The notes: a model not told the origin generated them from the letters alone. A stretch of DNA of 64,000 nucleotides from Thermohalobaculum sp039815685 (GCA_039815685.1 JBCBYV010000014.1:1-64000), one strand, 5' to 3'. Shown: positions 54,112 through 63,939, counted from the first letter of the stretch. Translations and numbers: made by a program.

Positions 54112-55506
54112 TCAGCCGGTGTCGATGAGACGACGCATCGTCTCTAGAAATCGCCCCTCGACTGTTTCGCGCTGCGGATGGCGGCCCTCCTGCACTACAT
54201 GGCGTCCGGCGGACCAGAGCTCAGCGATCGTGCCGTCCCCTGCCGCGAAGACCATGCCGTCGATCAACGCATAGAGCGGCAGGGGCGCAAGCGCGGAGTG
54301 GGAGAGGTTTGGCGCGAGCAGGTCGGCAAGATGTCCCTCCGCGATCCGGCCCGCGCGCCGGTCGAGCGCCTGTGCCGCCCCTTCCGCCGCCGCCCGCCAG
54401 AGTGTCTCGCCGGTGGAGACGGGCGGCGCGCCCTCACCGCCCTCGGGCACCATGCAGCCCCGGGCCCGCATCGTCAGCCGCTGGCCGTATTCAAGCATGC
54501 GCAACTCCTCCCCAAGCGCGATCCGGACATTCGAGTCCGACCCGACCCCGAGCCGTCCGCCTGCGCGAAGGAAGTCGGGGCCGGGAAAGATCCCGTCGCC
54601 AAGATTGGCCTCGGTGATCGGGCATAAGCCTGCGACCGCCCCGCTTCGGGCCAGCCCCTCGGTCTCCTCCGCGATCATGTGTGTCGCATGCACGACGCAC
54701 CATCGCGAATCGAGGAACCTGCGGAGCAGCCAGGCGATCGGACGCTGCCCAAGCCAGGTTTCGATCTCCTCCACCTCGCGCGTCTGCTCTGCTGCGTGAA
54801 TGTGCACGGGCCCGCTCGGCACTGCCTCCAGCACCGCACGCATCCCAGCTTCATCGCAGGCCCTGAGCGAATGGAAGGCGAGGCCCAGGCGCGCATCTTC
54901 AGTCGCCTCGGACAGGATCGACCGGCAGGTTTCGAGAAGTCCGAGGAAACCATCGGGCGCGTGCCCGAAGCGCCGCTGTCCACCGTCGAGTGGCGCGTTC
55001 CGCGCCCCGCCGTACTGATAGAGCACCGGGAGATGCGTGAGCCCGATCCCTGTCTCGACCGCAGCACCTGCGATCCGGCGCGAGAGCTCCGCCCGGTCCT
55101 CGTAGGGCGCGCCGCCGGGCTGGTGATGGAGATAATGGAACTCACCAACCGCCGCGTAGCCCGCCTCCAGCATCTCGACGAAGACCTGCGCCGCGATGGC
55201 CTCGACATCATCGGGCGTCAGCCGGTCGAGAAAGCGGTACATGAGCGTGCGCCAAGTCCAGAAGCTGTCCCGGCCCGGCCGTGCTGCCTCCCCCAGCCCT
55301 GCCATCGCGCGCTGGAAGCTGTGAGAATGCAGGTTGCCCGGCGCGGGAAGCAGTACCGGCACCCGCAGATCGCCCGGCGCCGCAGCGGTACCCACTTCGA
55401 CGCCCGCGATATGGCTGTCCGCCATGGTCACGCGCACATCGCACGCCCAGCCATCCGGCAAGAGCGCCGATCCCGCATGCAGCGCGCGCCCGCTCCTTTC
55501 AGCCAT
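54112..55506 (-). CDS. hutF: Formimidoylglutamate deiminase
   Basis: The 464-residue amidohydrolase has GNLHSHSFQRAMAG (metal ligands His60 and His62), FWTWRTLMYRFLDRLTPDDVEAI, and the C-terminal LGVGSDSNVRIALGEELRMLEYGQRL, all typical of HutF. It deaminates N-formimino-L-glutamate to N-formylglutamate plus ammonia in the five-step histidine pathway. The start at 55506 is chosen over an ATG at 55512 because GGGGAG lies 7-8 nt upstream. It is divergent from hutI with 72 bp between starts. HutG, which uses its product, is not in the window. Confidence 0.92.
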   Translation of the reverse strand: MAERSGRALHAGSALLPDGWACDVRVTMADSHIAGVEVGTAAAPGDLRVPVLLPAPGNLHSHSFQRAMAGLGEAARPGRDSFWTWRTLMYRFLDRLTPDDVEAIAAQVFVEMLEAGYAAVGEFHYLHHQPGGAPYEDRAELSRRIAGAAVETGIGLTHLPVLYQYGGARNAPLDGGQRRFGHAPDGFLGLLETCRSILSEATEDARLGLAFHSLRACDEAGMRAVLEAVPSGPVHIHAAEQTREVEEIETWLGQRPIAWLLRRFLDSRWCVVHATHMIAEETEGLARSGAVAGLCPITEANLGDGIFPGPDFLRAGGRLGVGSDSNVRIALGEELRMLEYGQRLTMRARGCMVPEGGEGAPPVSTGETLWRAAAEGAAQALDRRAGRIAEGHLADLLAPNLSHSALAPLPLYALIDGMVFAAGDGTIAELWSAGRHVVQEGRHPQRETVEGRFLETMRRLIDTG

Positions 55507-55578
55507 GAACATCTCCCCTAGGCACGCGCCAGCCGTCCGCCTTACGGTGCATTCCGAAGCGGCGGAGGTCGAGCGGCG

Positions 55579-56793
55579 ATGACGGGCGACAAAAGGCTTC
55601 TCACAGGCGCACGCCTCGCCACGATGGACCCGAGCCTTCCCACACCCTACGGCCTGATCGACGACGGCACGGTCGTGATCGAGGGTGGCCGGATCGCCTG
55701 GACAGGTTCCAGTGCCGCGCTGCCCACTGAGCACCGTAGCGCGCCGTCCGACGCCTGCGAGGGTCGCCTCGTGACCCCCGCGCTCATCGACTGCCACACC
55801 CATATCGTGCATGCGGGCAGCCGGGCGGGCGAGTTCGAGCAGCGGCTCAAAGGCGCGAGCTATGCCGAGATTGCAGCGGCCGGCGGTGGCATCCTCAGCA
55901 CCGTGACGGCGACCCGGGCGGCGACCGAGGACGACCTTCTCGAGAACGCCCTCCGCTGGGTCGACCGGCTTCTCGCGGAGGGCGTCGGCACCATCGAGAT
56001 CAAATCGGGCTACGGGCTGGACATCGAGACCGAGCTTCGCATGCTCCGCGCAGCCAGGCGCGTGGCCGAGAAGCGGGACATCACCGTCGTGACTAGCTTC
56101 CTGGGCGCCCATGCCATCCCGCCAGCCTTCAAGGACCGGAACCGCGCCTACCTCGACGAGACCTGCCTGCCCGCCCTACGCGCCGCCGCCGAGCAGGGTC
56201 TTGCCGACGCCGTTGACGGGTTCTGCGAGGGCATCGCCTTCTCGACCGAAGAGATCGACCATCTGTTCAAGGCGGCCAAGGCGCTGGGACTGCCGGTGAA
56301 ACTGCACGCAGAACAGCTCTCCAACATCGGCGGGGCAGCGCTCGCGGCGCGGCATGGGGCGCTCTCCGCCGACCATATCGAGTACCTCGATCAGGATGGC
56401 ATCGACGCAATGGCGGCAGCCGGGACCGTCGCCGTCCTGCTGCCTGGCGCCTTCTACACCTTGCGCGAGACGCAGGCCCCGCCGATAGAACAGCTCCGCG
56501 CCGCCGGCATTCCGATGGCGGTCGCCACGGACGCGAACCCGGGCTCCTCGCCCATGGTCTCCCTCCTCCTCGCGATGAACATGGCCTGCACCCTCTTCCG
56601 CCTCACGCCGGAGGAGGCGCTGACCGGTGTCACGCGCAACGCGGCCCGCGCCCTTGGCCTCACGGATCGCGGTATCCTCCGCCAAGGCCTCCGCGCTGAC
56701 CTCGCGATCTGGGAGGTGGAGCACCCCGCAGAGCTCTCCTGGCGCATTGGCTGGGCGCCCCTTGCGCGTCGCATTCTCGGAGGCCGCGGATGA
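55579..56793 (+). CDS. hutI: Imidazolonepropionase
   Basis: The 404-residue amidohydrolase has the metal ligands in DCHTHIVHAGSR (His73, His75), then RLKGASYAEIAAAGGGILSTVTATR, KLHAEQLSN, and VATDANPGSSP. It opens imidazolone propionate to N-formimino-L-glutamate. Its stop overlaps the hutH start (ATGA). GGAGG precedes the ATG with long spacing. Confidence 0.94.
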   Translation: MTGDKRLLTGARLATMDPSLPTPYGLIDDGTVVIEGGRIAWTGSSAALPTEHRSAPSDACEGRLVTPALIDCHTHIVHAGSRAGEFEQRLKGASYAEIAAAGGGILSTVTATRAATEDDLLENALRWVDRLLAEGVGTIEIKSGYGLDIETELRMLRAARRVAEKRDITVVTSFLGAHAIPPAFKDRNRAYLDETCLPALRAAAEQGLADAVDGFCEGIAFSTEEIDHLFKAAKALGLPVKLHAEQLSNIGGAALAARHGALSADHIEYLDQDGIDAMAAAGTVAVLLPGAFYTLRETQAPPIEQLRAAGIPMAVATDANPGSSPMVSLLLAMNMACTLFRLTPEEALTGVTRNAARALGLTDRGILRQGLRADLAIWEVEHPAELSWRIGWAPLARRILGGRG

Positions 56794-58328
56794 CCGCCGA
56801 AGCGCTCACGCTGACCCCCGGCGCGGTGACACTCGGCACCCTGCGAACGCTCCTGGCCGAGGGTCGCCCTGCGCGCCTCGACCGAGCCTGCCGCCCCGCC
56901 GTCGAAGCCGCCGCTGCCCGCGTGGCAGAAGCCGCCGCAGGGGACGACCCGGTCTACGGCGTCAACACGGGCTTCGGGAAGCTCGCCAGCATCCGCATCC
57001 CGGCGGAGGACACCGCGACCCTCCAGCGGAACCTGATCCTGAGCCACTGCGCCGGCGTCGGCGACACGCTGCCGCTCGGGCCCGCGCGCCTGATGATGGC
57101 GCTCAAGCTCGCCTCCCTCGGCCGCGGCGCGTCGGGTACGCGATGGGAGATCGTCACACTCCTCGAAGGCATGCTCGCCGCCGGCGTCACCCCCGTCGTG
57201 CCGGTGAAGGGCTCCGTCGGGGCGTCGGGCGACCTCGCCCCGCTGGCCCACATGACCGCCGTGATGATCGGGGAGGGGGAGGCCGAGGTCGCGGGCCGCA
57301 TCCTGCCGGGCGCCGAGGCCCTCGCCGCCGCGGGCCTCGCCCCGGTCGCCCTCGGACCCAAGGAGGGCCTCGCCCTCATAAACGGCACGCAGTTCTCAAC
57401 CGCCCTCGCCCTCGCCGGCCTCTTCTCCGCCTGGATCGCGGCGCAGGCCTCGCTCGTCACCACCGCGCTCTCGACCGACGCCGTGATGGGCAGCACCGCG
57501 CCCTTGCAGCCGGAGATCCACGCCCTCCGCGGCCATCGCGGCCAGATCGAAGCGGCGGCGAGCATGCGCGCGCTCCTCGAGGGCTCCGAGATCCGGGAGA
57601 GCCACCGCGAGGACGACACCCGCGTCCAGGACCCCTACTGCATCCGCTGCCAGGCACAGGTGGTCGGGGCCGCGATGGACGTCCTGCGCATGGCCGCGGG
57701 CACCCTCGAGATCGAGGCGAACGCGGCGACCGACAACCCGCTCGTCCTTGCCGAGCCATCGCGCATCGTCTCCGGCGGCAATTTCCATGCGGAGCCCGTG
57801 GGCTTCGCCGCGGACATGATCGCGCTCGCGGTGGCCGAGATCGGCGCGATCGCGCAGCGGCGCGTGGCCCTAATGGTCGACCCGGCACTCAGCCACGACC
57901 TGCCGCCGTTCCTTACGCCCGCGCCGGGCCTCAACTCGGGCTTCATGATCGCGGAGGTGACCACCGCGGCGCTCATGTCCGAGAACAAGCACCTCGCCCA
58001 CCCCACGGTGACGGACTCGACGCCCACCTCCGCCAACCAGGAGGACCATGTCTCCATGGCTGCCCACGGCGCCCGCCGCCTGCCGCCGATGGTCACGAAC
58101 CTCGAACGCATCCTCGGCGTCGAACTCCTCTGCGCCGCCCAGGGCGTCGAGTTCCGTAGCCCTCTCACGACGAGCCCCGCCCTCGCCCGCGCCATCACCG
58201 CGCTCCGCGCTGAGATCCCGCCGCTGGTTGAGGACCGCATTCTGTCGCCCGAAATCGACCGCGCGGCACAACTGATCGCGACCGGCCACCTCGCCGCTGC
58301 CCCCGCCGTCCCGCTCCCCGCACTCTGA
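56790..58328 (+). CDS. hutH: Histidine ammonia-lyase
   Basis: The 512-residue enzyme has the MIO-forming Ala-Ser-Gly at 145-147 in VGASGDLAPLAH, YGVNTGFGKLAS, and the C-terminal QEDHVSMAAHGARRLPPM. It converts histidine to trans-urocanate, the first step of the pathway. It overlaps hutI by 4 bp. The next step, urocanase (hutU), is not encoded in the window. Confidence 0.95.
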   Translation: MTAEALTLTPGAVTLGTLRTLLAEGRPARLDRACRPAVEAAAARVAEAAAGDDPVYGVNTGFGKLASIRIPAEDTATLQRNLILSHCAGVGDTLPLGPARLMMALKLASLGRGASGTRWEIVTLLEGMLAAGVTPVVPVKGSVGASGDLAPLAHMTAVMIGEGEAEVAGRILPGAEALAAAGLAPVALGPKEGLALINGTQFSTALALAGLFSAWIAAQASLVTTALSTDAVMGSTAPLQPEIHALRGHRGQIEAAASMRALLEGSEIRESHREDDTRVQDPYCIRCQAQVVGAAMDVLRMAAGTLEIEANAATDNPLVLAEPSRIVSGGNFHAEPVGFAADMIALAVAEIGAIAQRRVALMVDPALSHDLPPFLTPAPGLNSGFMIAEVTTAALMSENKHLAHPTVTDSTPTSANQEDHVSMAAHGARRLPPMVTNLERILGVELLCAAQGVEFRSPLTTSPALARAITALRAEIPPLVEDRILSPEIDRAAQLIATGHLAAAPAVPLPAL

Positions 58329-58492
58329 GTGTTCTGAACGAGACGCCGAAGACCGTCATTGCAGGGCGCGAGAGCGCTTTCGGTATTCCGGATCCTTGGG
58401 CCTGGCCCGCCAGTCACCTGAACGGGCTCATGAGCGAGCGTCGGGCCACTGGAGCGACGCCAAGCAGAGCCTTTGAGTGCCGCAGAGGCCCA

Positions 58493-59326
58493 TCACCCGA
58501 AGCTCAGAGGGGCATCCTGCAAGACCGGCGAAAGCGGTTGCCACGCCTTTGCAACCGCATCCGCCATGGTGTCGTCGAGCCCCGCGATCAGGAGACCCGA
58601 CCCGGTCATGCCCCGCGTCGGCGGGTTTCGATAGGGCGCCTCGTGGCGCAACACCTGGCGCCCTATCGCTCGCATGACGGTTTCGGCCATGGCGCCGTGC
58701 CGGCCAGCCGGGAGAATCGGGTACCAGAGCATCACGATGCCCGCGGGCCAGGCTTCGGCAAGCGCGATCATTGTGTCCGCCGCCTGCCGATACTCGGCCT
58801 TCACCTCGTAGGACGGGTCGATCAGCGCCAGTCCCGGCCGCGCCCCGGGGCGGAGACCCCGCAGAGCGTCATGCCCATCCTCCGACGAGATCTCGATCAG
58901 CGCCCCTCGACGCCCGCGCCCGCGCGCATCGAGGTGCCCGCGCGCCCGGAGAAGCGCCCGATGCTCCGCTGGGTGCCGCTCATGGAGCAGCACCCGATCC
59001 CCGGGCTCAAAAAGGCTCGCCGCCAAGGCGGGTGAACCCGGATATGCCGTCCCACCGTCGCGCGCCCGGAGGGCCAGCAACACGTCCCAGAAGGACCCGT
59101 CCGGCGGCCCATCGGGCAGGGCTTCGGCAAGCCGTCCCAGCCCCTCGGCCGCCTCACCCGTCTTCGCAGCCTCCGGGCTCGAAAGATCGTAGAGCCCCCG
59201 CCCCGCATGGCTCTCGACATAAAGCGCCCCGCGACCCGCGAGCGGCGTCAGCAACACCGCAAGCGCCACGTGCTTGTGCAGATCGGCAGGCGAGCCTGCA
59301 TGGTAGGCGTGCTGATAGGAGAGCAT
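58493..59326 (-). CDS. rlmJ: 23S rRNA (adenine2030-N6)-methyltransferase
   Basis: The 277-residue protein begins LSYQHAYHAGSPADLHKHVALAVLL, has VESHAGRGLYDL, YPGSPALAASLFEPGDRVLLHERHPAEH and the DPPY-like active site IDPSYEVKAEY, and ends with RGMTGSGLLIAG. These are the RlmJ motifs for N6-methylation of A2030. The start at 59326 is chosen over 59353. Divergent from the DNA ligase gene. Confidence 0.92.
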   Translation of the reverse strand: MLSYQHAYHAGSPADLHKHVALAVLLTPLAGRGALYVESHAGRGLYDLSSPEAAKTGEAAEGLGRLAEALPDGPPDGSFWDVLLALRARDGGTAYPGSPALAASLFEPGDRVLLHERHPAEHRALLRARGHLDARGRGRRGALIEISSEDGHDALRGLRPGARPGLALIDPSYEVKAEYRQAADTMIALAEAWPAGIVMLWYPILPAGRHGAMAETVMRAIGRQVLRHEAPYRNPPTRGMTGSGLLIAGLDDTMADAVAKAWQPLSPVLQDAPLSFG

Positions 59327-59410
59327 GCGCCCGCCTATCGCGCCCACCGACACTGCACAACGGCCCTGCCGCGGCTGGCGTGGCTCGACGCCAGCCCTAT
59401 GCTCCCGCCC

Positions 59411-61018
59411 ATGCGCGCCTTTGCCAGCCTCCTCGAAAGCCTCCTTTTCACGCCGTCGCGAAACGCGAAGCTGCGACTCATGGCGCGCTATTTCGAGGAG
59501 ACGCCGGACCCGGATCGCGGCTGGGCCCTGGCGGCCCTCTCGGACGGCGTGGAACTGCCCGCCATCTCCGCCAGCCGCATCCGGGGCCTCGTCGAAGAGC
59601 GGGTCGACCCGGTCCTCTTCGCGCTTTCATACGACTATGTCGGCGATCTCGCGGAGACCGTCGCGCTCATATGGCCCGTGCCGGAGGGCGCCTCATCGAC
59701 CGACGGCACCGGCGAGACGCCGAGGCTCGGCGAGGTCGTCGACAGGTTGCGCGCGGCCTCGCGCACCGAGATCGGCGGCGTCTTCGCAGCCCTTCTCGAC
59801 CGCATGGGCCCCTCCGAACGCCTCGCGCTCATCAAGCTCGTGACCCGCGGCATGCGTGTCGGCGTGAGTGCGCGCCTCGCCCGCACGGCGCTGGCGCAGT
59901 ATTCGGGCCGCCCACTCGACAGGATCGAGGAACTCTGGTTCGGGATCGATCAGCCCTACGGGCCCCTCTTCGCCTGGCTCGATGGCGGCGACGAGCCCGC
60001 GGTCGATCTCAGCCTCGCCTTCCGCCCCATGATGCTAGCCCACCCGGTCGAAGAGCGTTGGTCCGAACTCGACCCAAAGGCCTATCGAGCCGAGTGGAAG
60101 TGGGACGGCATCCGCGTGCAGGCGGTGAGCTTCGGCGGCGCACGCAGGCTCTACAGCCGGACGGGCGAGGACATCGCCGAGGCCTTCCCGGACGTGATCG
60201 CGAGCATGGACTGGGAAGGCTGCGTCGACGGCGAACTGCTGGTGATCCGGGACGGCCATGTCGCCCCCTTCGCCGACCTCCAGCGCCGGCTCGGCCGCAA
60301 GCAGGTCGGCGCGAGGCTGCTGGCTGAGGCACCGGCGGCGATGCGCCTTTACGACATACTTCACGACGGGGAGCAGGATACCCGCCCCCTGCCCTTCGAC
60401 GCCCGACGCACCGCCCTCGAAGCCTGGCACACCCGCTTCGCGCCCGACCGAACAGACCTCTCGGAACTCGTCCCCTTCGAGACCTGGTCGACGCTGGAGG
60501 AACTGCGGGAAGGCGCACGCGCCGAGGGCCAGGAAGGGCTCATGCTGAAGCGGCATGACAGCATCTATGCCGGCGGACGCCCGGTCGGCCCTTGGTTCAA
60601 GTGGAAGCGCGAGCCGCTCACCGCTGATTGCGTGCTGGTCTACGCCCAACGCGGCCACGGCAAGCGCTCGAGCTTCTACTCCGACTACACCTTCGCCGCC
60701 TGGACGCCTGCGAAACCCGGTGACAACGCACTCAGCCTCGTGCCGGTCGGGAAGGCCTATTCGGGCTATACGGACGAAGAGCTGAAGAAGCTCGACCGCT
60801 GGATCCGTAACAATACGATCGAGCGCTACGGCCCCGTGCGCTCGGTCGAACCGGCGCTGGTCCTCGAGGTTGCCTTCGATGCCGTGCAGCGCTCGACCCG
60901 TCACAAGTCCGGCATCGCCATGCGCTTCCCCCGCATCAAGCGCATCCGTTGGGACAAGCCGGCGGAGGAGGCGGATCGGCTGGAGACGCTGGAGGCGATG
61001 ATCCCGGGCGTCGGATGA
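59411..61018 (+). CDS. ATP-dependent DNA ligase
   Basis: The 535-residue enzyme has an N-terminal helical DNA-binding domain (LIKLVTRGMRVGVSARLARTALAQ), the nucleotidyltransferase motif EWKWDGIRVQ with the adenylated lysine, then DGELLVI, EGLMLKRHDSIY, and WFKWKRE (motif V), followed by an OB-fold. This is the size of bacterial LigB/LigC-type ligases. No Ku, exonuclease or Lhr helicase gene is adjacent. The ribosome site is weak; an ATG at 59399 is also possible. Confidence 0.9.
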   Translation: MRAFASLLESLLFTPSRNAKLRLMARYFEETPDPDRGWALAALSDGVELPAISASRIRGLVEERVDPVLFALSYDYVGDLAETVALIWPVPEGASSTDGTGETPRLGEVVDRLRAASRTEIGGVFAALLDRMGPSERLALIKLVTRGMRVGVSARLARTALAQYSGRPLDRIEELWFGIDQPYGPLFAWLDGGDEPAVDLSLAFRPMMLAHPVEERWSELDPKAYRAEWKWDGIRVQAVSFGGARRLYSRTGEDIAEAFPDVIASMDWEGCVDGELLVIRDGHVAPFADLQRRLGRKQVGARLLAEAPAAMRLYDILHDGEQDTRPLPFDARRTALEAWHTRFAPDRTDLSELVPFETWSTLEELREGARAEGQEGLMLKRHDSIYAGGRPVGPWFKWKREPLTADCVLVYAQRGHGKRSSFYSDYTFAAWTPAKPGDNALSLVPVGKAYSGYTDEELKKLDRWIRNNTIERYGPVRSVEPALVLEVAFDAVQRSTRHKSGIAMRFPRIKRIRWDKPAEEADRLETLEAMIPGVG

Positions 61019-61084
61019 TCCCGGCAGCCCGGAGAAGCGGGCCGATTGTGGTTGTCCCAAGGGTCAGCCAACGCCTCGAAGCAG

Positions 61085-61115
61085 ATCCGCCGCACTCTGA
61101 CCGAGAGCGGCGGAT
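61085..61115. terminator. Bidirectional-terminator-like hairpin
   Basis: ATCCGCCG pairs with CGGCGGAT, and CTCT with AGAG, around a GACCG loop with a 2-nt bulge. It lies between the convergent ligase and DUF4214 genes. There is no T-run on either side. Confidence 0.45.
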
Positions 61116-61136
61116 GGGTGCTTAGGACGCGGCGGT

Positions 61137-62426
61137 TCAGGCGAGGATCAGGAATCCGTCCTCGATCGTCTCGGCGTTGACCGTCTCCGTCTCAGACGCG
61201 CCAACAAACGCCGCGATCAGATCGCCCGCGTCGAAGTCATCCTCGGCAAGCTGCGCCGACCAGAAGGCAGCACCACCCTCATCGGGCCCCCGCTCCACCG
61301 CATTCTGGTAGACGAAGTCGAGCAGCGCATCGCTGTCGGACGCATCCCCGCCCGCCGCGGCAAACTCGCCAGACGCAACGAAAGCATCCGCGATCGAGGC
61401 GATGCTCTGCCCGCCGAGCAGGATCTCCGTCCAGAAGGCGAGACCCGCGGCATCCGCCTCCCGGTCGAGGGCGATGTCGTAGAGCAGGCCGATCGCCACG
61501 GCCGCCGCATCGGTCGTCACCCCGAGGCTCGCATCGGTGAAGTCGATCTGCTCGACACCGCCGACCTCGACCTCGTCGCCATCCGCCTCGATGAAGCGGA
61601 ACCCGGTGCCCGCCCGCACGACCTCGAGCCCCGCGAGAGCGGCGTCGATATCGACGGTGTCGTCTCCGTCCCCGCCATCGATGCGGTTCAGCCCGTCGAA
61701 GGAGACCGAGAGGCTGTCATCGCCATCGGTGCCGAGGGTCACGATCACTTCCTCGATCGTCACGGCTGCGATCTGGGCTCCGGGCTGCGTGAAGTCGGCG
61801 ATCACCGGGTCGATGAAGTCACCGAACGCGTTCGTGCCACCCAGGATGATCTGCTCGAATTCGGGCTCCGGCAGCCCCAGCGAGCCGTTGAAGCCGGGAT
61901 GCGCAGCGATCACACCGCCTTCCTCGATCCCGTCGTCGTTCTGCCCCTGGTTGATGAAGGCCGCGTCCATCTCCGTGTTCACTTCGGTCCCGGCATCAAG
62001 GACGTCGGTGCCGAGGAAGGTGATCGTCTGCGTGCCGAGGAAGTCGCCCGCCTCGTCGTAGATCGCGATCTCCTCCTCTGTGCCGACAAAGGCATCGTTC
62101 GACGGCAACAACATCGCGGCGAGGCTCAGAAAACGCGTATCCGTGCTGTCGGCGATCCCGACATTGACGGAAGCCGTCTCCTCGGTCGCGATGGGCCCGG
62201 CCGCACCGGTCACGATCCCACCCAGTCCTTCGGGGTCGGCCGCGACGAGCTCCTCGGCAATCGTCATGAAGGTGCCGTCCTCGGCGATCCGCTCGAGCCC
62301 CTCGGACGCCGTCTCGCCTACCTCGAAGAGATCAAAGCCTTCGTCATGCACCCCGAACCAGAAGGGAGTGAGAACCGTCCCTCCTTCGGGCGAAAGATTC
62401 TCAACCGTAATGCGGATCTCAGTCAT
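61137..62426 (-). CDS. Acidic spondin-like domain protein with C-terminal DUF4214
   Basis: The 429-residue protein is very acidic. The first 190 residues resemble a bacterial spondin-type domain (ITVENLSPEGGTVLTPFWFGVHDEGFDLFEVGETASEGLERIAEDG, TFLGTDVLDAGTEVN). An acidic DG-rich stretch (GDGDDTVDIDAALAGL) follows, and two DUF4214 units (AGLAFWTEILLGGQ, GGAAFWSAQLAEDDF) close the protein. GGAGG is 6 nt before the ATG at 62426. It shares the DUF4214 module with the metalloprotease at 2290-3729. Secreted location is likely but no signal peptide is visible. Confidence 0.72.
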   Translation of the reverse strand: MTEIRITVENLSPEGGTVLTPFWFGVHDEGFDLFEVGETASEGLERIAEDGTFMTIAEELVAADPEGLGGIVTGAAGPIATEETASVNVGIADSTDTRFLSLAAMLLPSNDAFVGTEEEIAIYDEAGDFLGTQTITFLGTDVLDAGTEVNTEMDAAFINQGQNDDGIEEGGVIAAHPGFNGSLGLPEPEFEQIILGGTNAFGDFIDPVIADFTQPGAQIAAVTIEEVIVTLGTDGDDSLSVSFDGLNRIDGGDGDDTVDIDAALAGLEVVRAGTGFRFIEADGDEVEVGGVEQIDFTDASLGVTTDAAAVAIGLLYDIALDREADAAGLAFWTEILLGGQSIASIADAFVASGEFAAAGGDASDSDALLDFVYQNAVERGPDEGGAAFWSAQLAEDDFDAGDLIAAFVGASETETVNAETIEDGFLILA

Positions 62427-62555
62427 TCTGGCCTCCGTCTGCATGTGCGCTCTGGTGGTGCGCTTGCCCTCGCGTCGCGCAATCTCGCTGGAGGCTCGAT
62501 CACTGTCCCATGATATAATGGTGATAGCGGCGTGATGGGTGGTGTGGCCGCTCGC

Positions 62556-63143
62556 CTAAAGCGCTTTCATCCAAAGGCTCATCGGCTTTTCGGTCTCCGC
62601 GGCGTCGCCGATGTCGCGCCACGGAAAGCGGGCTTCCGCATGCTCGATGCACCGGTAGCCATAGCGCTGCCAGATCGGATCGAGGGGGGCGTAGTCCGCC
62701 GGACGTCGCGGATCGTCAGGCCGGCGAATGACGGCGCAGAAGACGGAGTGGCGGCGCCTCAGCGCCCGACCGGCAGCCTCGCGTAACTCGAAAAAGCGCC
62801 GATAGACCCCCTGACCCCGGCACGCCGGCAGGAGAACGCTCTCCCCGCAATACCAGGTCTGGGCCGGATCGATCCCCGCGGCGGCGAGGGCCTCCGCGAA
62901 CTCAGCCGCATGGTCCTCCATCGGGGCGCCCGTCGCCGCGCCGACCAGACGCTCACCATCGAAACAGCCGACCACAAGGGCGTCGGGGCTCTCGGTATAG
63001 GCGCATAGATAGGATGCCTCATAGGACCGATCCCCGTCGTATAGATAGGGAAAGGCGCGGAAGACGGTGATGCGAAGCGTCGCGAGGTCGTCGAGCCGCG
63101 CTTCGACCTCGGCCCGCGAAAGCGCGCGGATCTCGAGGGTCAT
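62556..63143 (-). CDS. GNAT-family N-acetyltransferase
   Basis: The 195-residue protein has the GNAT fold: VGCFDGERLVGAATGAPM, GESVLLPACRGQGVYRRFFELREAAGRA (acetyl-CoA loop, RGQGV) and a C-terminal WQRYGYRCIEHAEARFPWRDIG. Its ATG at 63143 overlaps the mnmD stop (ATGA). Substrate unknown. Confidence 0.85.
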   Translation of the reverse strand: MTLEIRALSRAEVEARLDDLATLRITVFRAFPYLYDGDRSYEASYLCAYTESPDALVVGCFDGERLVGAATGAPMEDHAAEFAEALAAAGIDPAQTWYCGESVLLPACRGQGVYRRFFELREAAGRALRRRHSVFCAVIRRPDDPRRPADYAPLDPIWQRYGYRCIEHAEARFPWRDIGDAAETEKPMSLWMKAL

Positions 63144-63901
63144 GCCGATGCCCCGTCGGTCGCTCCTCGCCCGTCCTGCAATCGCGCGGTCACCATCTCC
63201 CGCTTTGAGCCGAAGCCCGCGCGCTTCTTCACGACGAAGCCGGCAGCGCGAAGCGCGCGGCGCACGGCGCCTGCCGCGGTGTAGCTCGCGGCCGTCCCGC
63301 CGGGGCGCGTTGCCCGGGCAACGGCGGCCAGCAGCGGCGGCTCCCACATCTCAGGATTGCGGGAGGGGGCGAACCCGTCGAGGAACCACGCATCCACGGG
63401 GCGGTTATCGAGCGCGAAGCTCGGCACGCGCACGCGCGCATCCCCGACGCGGACCTCGAGACGCAGATCGCCAAGATCGAGCCCGATGGTGCCGTCGACG
63501 GGCGGACTATCCGGCCAGGCGCCGAGCAACTCCGCCGCCTCGAGCCTCAGCGACGGGAAGGGGCCGAGCGCCCGTGCAAGGGCGGCGCGGTCGAGCGGTG
63601 CCTCCTCGAAGCTCACATGCTCAAGCACCGCGCCAGGCACCGCCAGCTGGCGCCAGAGCGACCAGGCCGCCAGCGTCGCAAGCCCCGCCCCGAAGCCGAG
63701 CTCGCCGGTCCGGAAGCCTTCACCGGCTCCCATCCCTCCCTCCGACCATCGGCGGGGCAGCTCGTTGCCGTCGAGATAGACGTGCCGCGTCTCCGCAAAC
63801 CCGTCGGCCGGCGCGTAGAAGGGATCATTGTAGCGGCGCGAAAACGGCACCGGGCCCGGGCCGCCGGTGACCCAGTCAAGACCGTCTTCGGCTATCCCCA
63901 T
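63140..63901 (-). CDS. mnmD: tRNA 5-methylaminomethyl-2-thiouridine methyltransferase (MnmD/MnmC N-terminal-like)
   Basis: The 253-residue protein has SRRYNDPFYAPADGFAETRHVYLDGNELPRRW near the start, the SAM region GELGFGAGLATLAAWSLW, and WFLDGFAPSRNPEMWEPPLL, the MnmC methyltransferase signature. It completes mnm5s2U34 in tRNA. The FAD-dependent half of bifunctional MnmC is absent, so this is a split form. GAGAGGG precedes the ATG. It overlaps the GNAT gene by 4 bp. Confidence 0.88.
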   Translation of the reverse strand: MGIAEDGLDWVTGGPGPVPFSRRYNDPFYAPADGFAETRHVYLDGNELPRRWSEGGMGAGEGFRTGELGFGAGLATLAAWSLWRQLAVPGAVLEHVSFEEAPLDRAALARALGPFPSLRLEAAELLGAWPDSPPVDGTIGLDLGDLRLEVRVGDARVRVPSFALDNRPVDAWFLDGFAPSRNPEMWEPPLLAAVARATRPGGTAASYTAAGAVRRALRAAGFVVKKRAGFGSKREMVTARLQDGRGATDGASA

Positions 63902-63939
63902 GCTCTGGGCCCTCTCACCGGCCTGCTGCCCTGACCCTG

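Noticed and set aside
58374..58412. Possible further copy of the palindromic repeat downstream of hutH
   Set aside because: The stem is poor and matches the consensus only in part.
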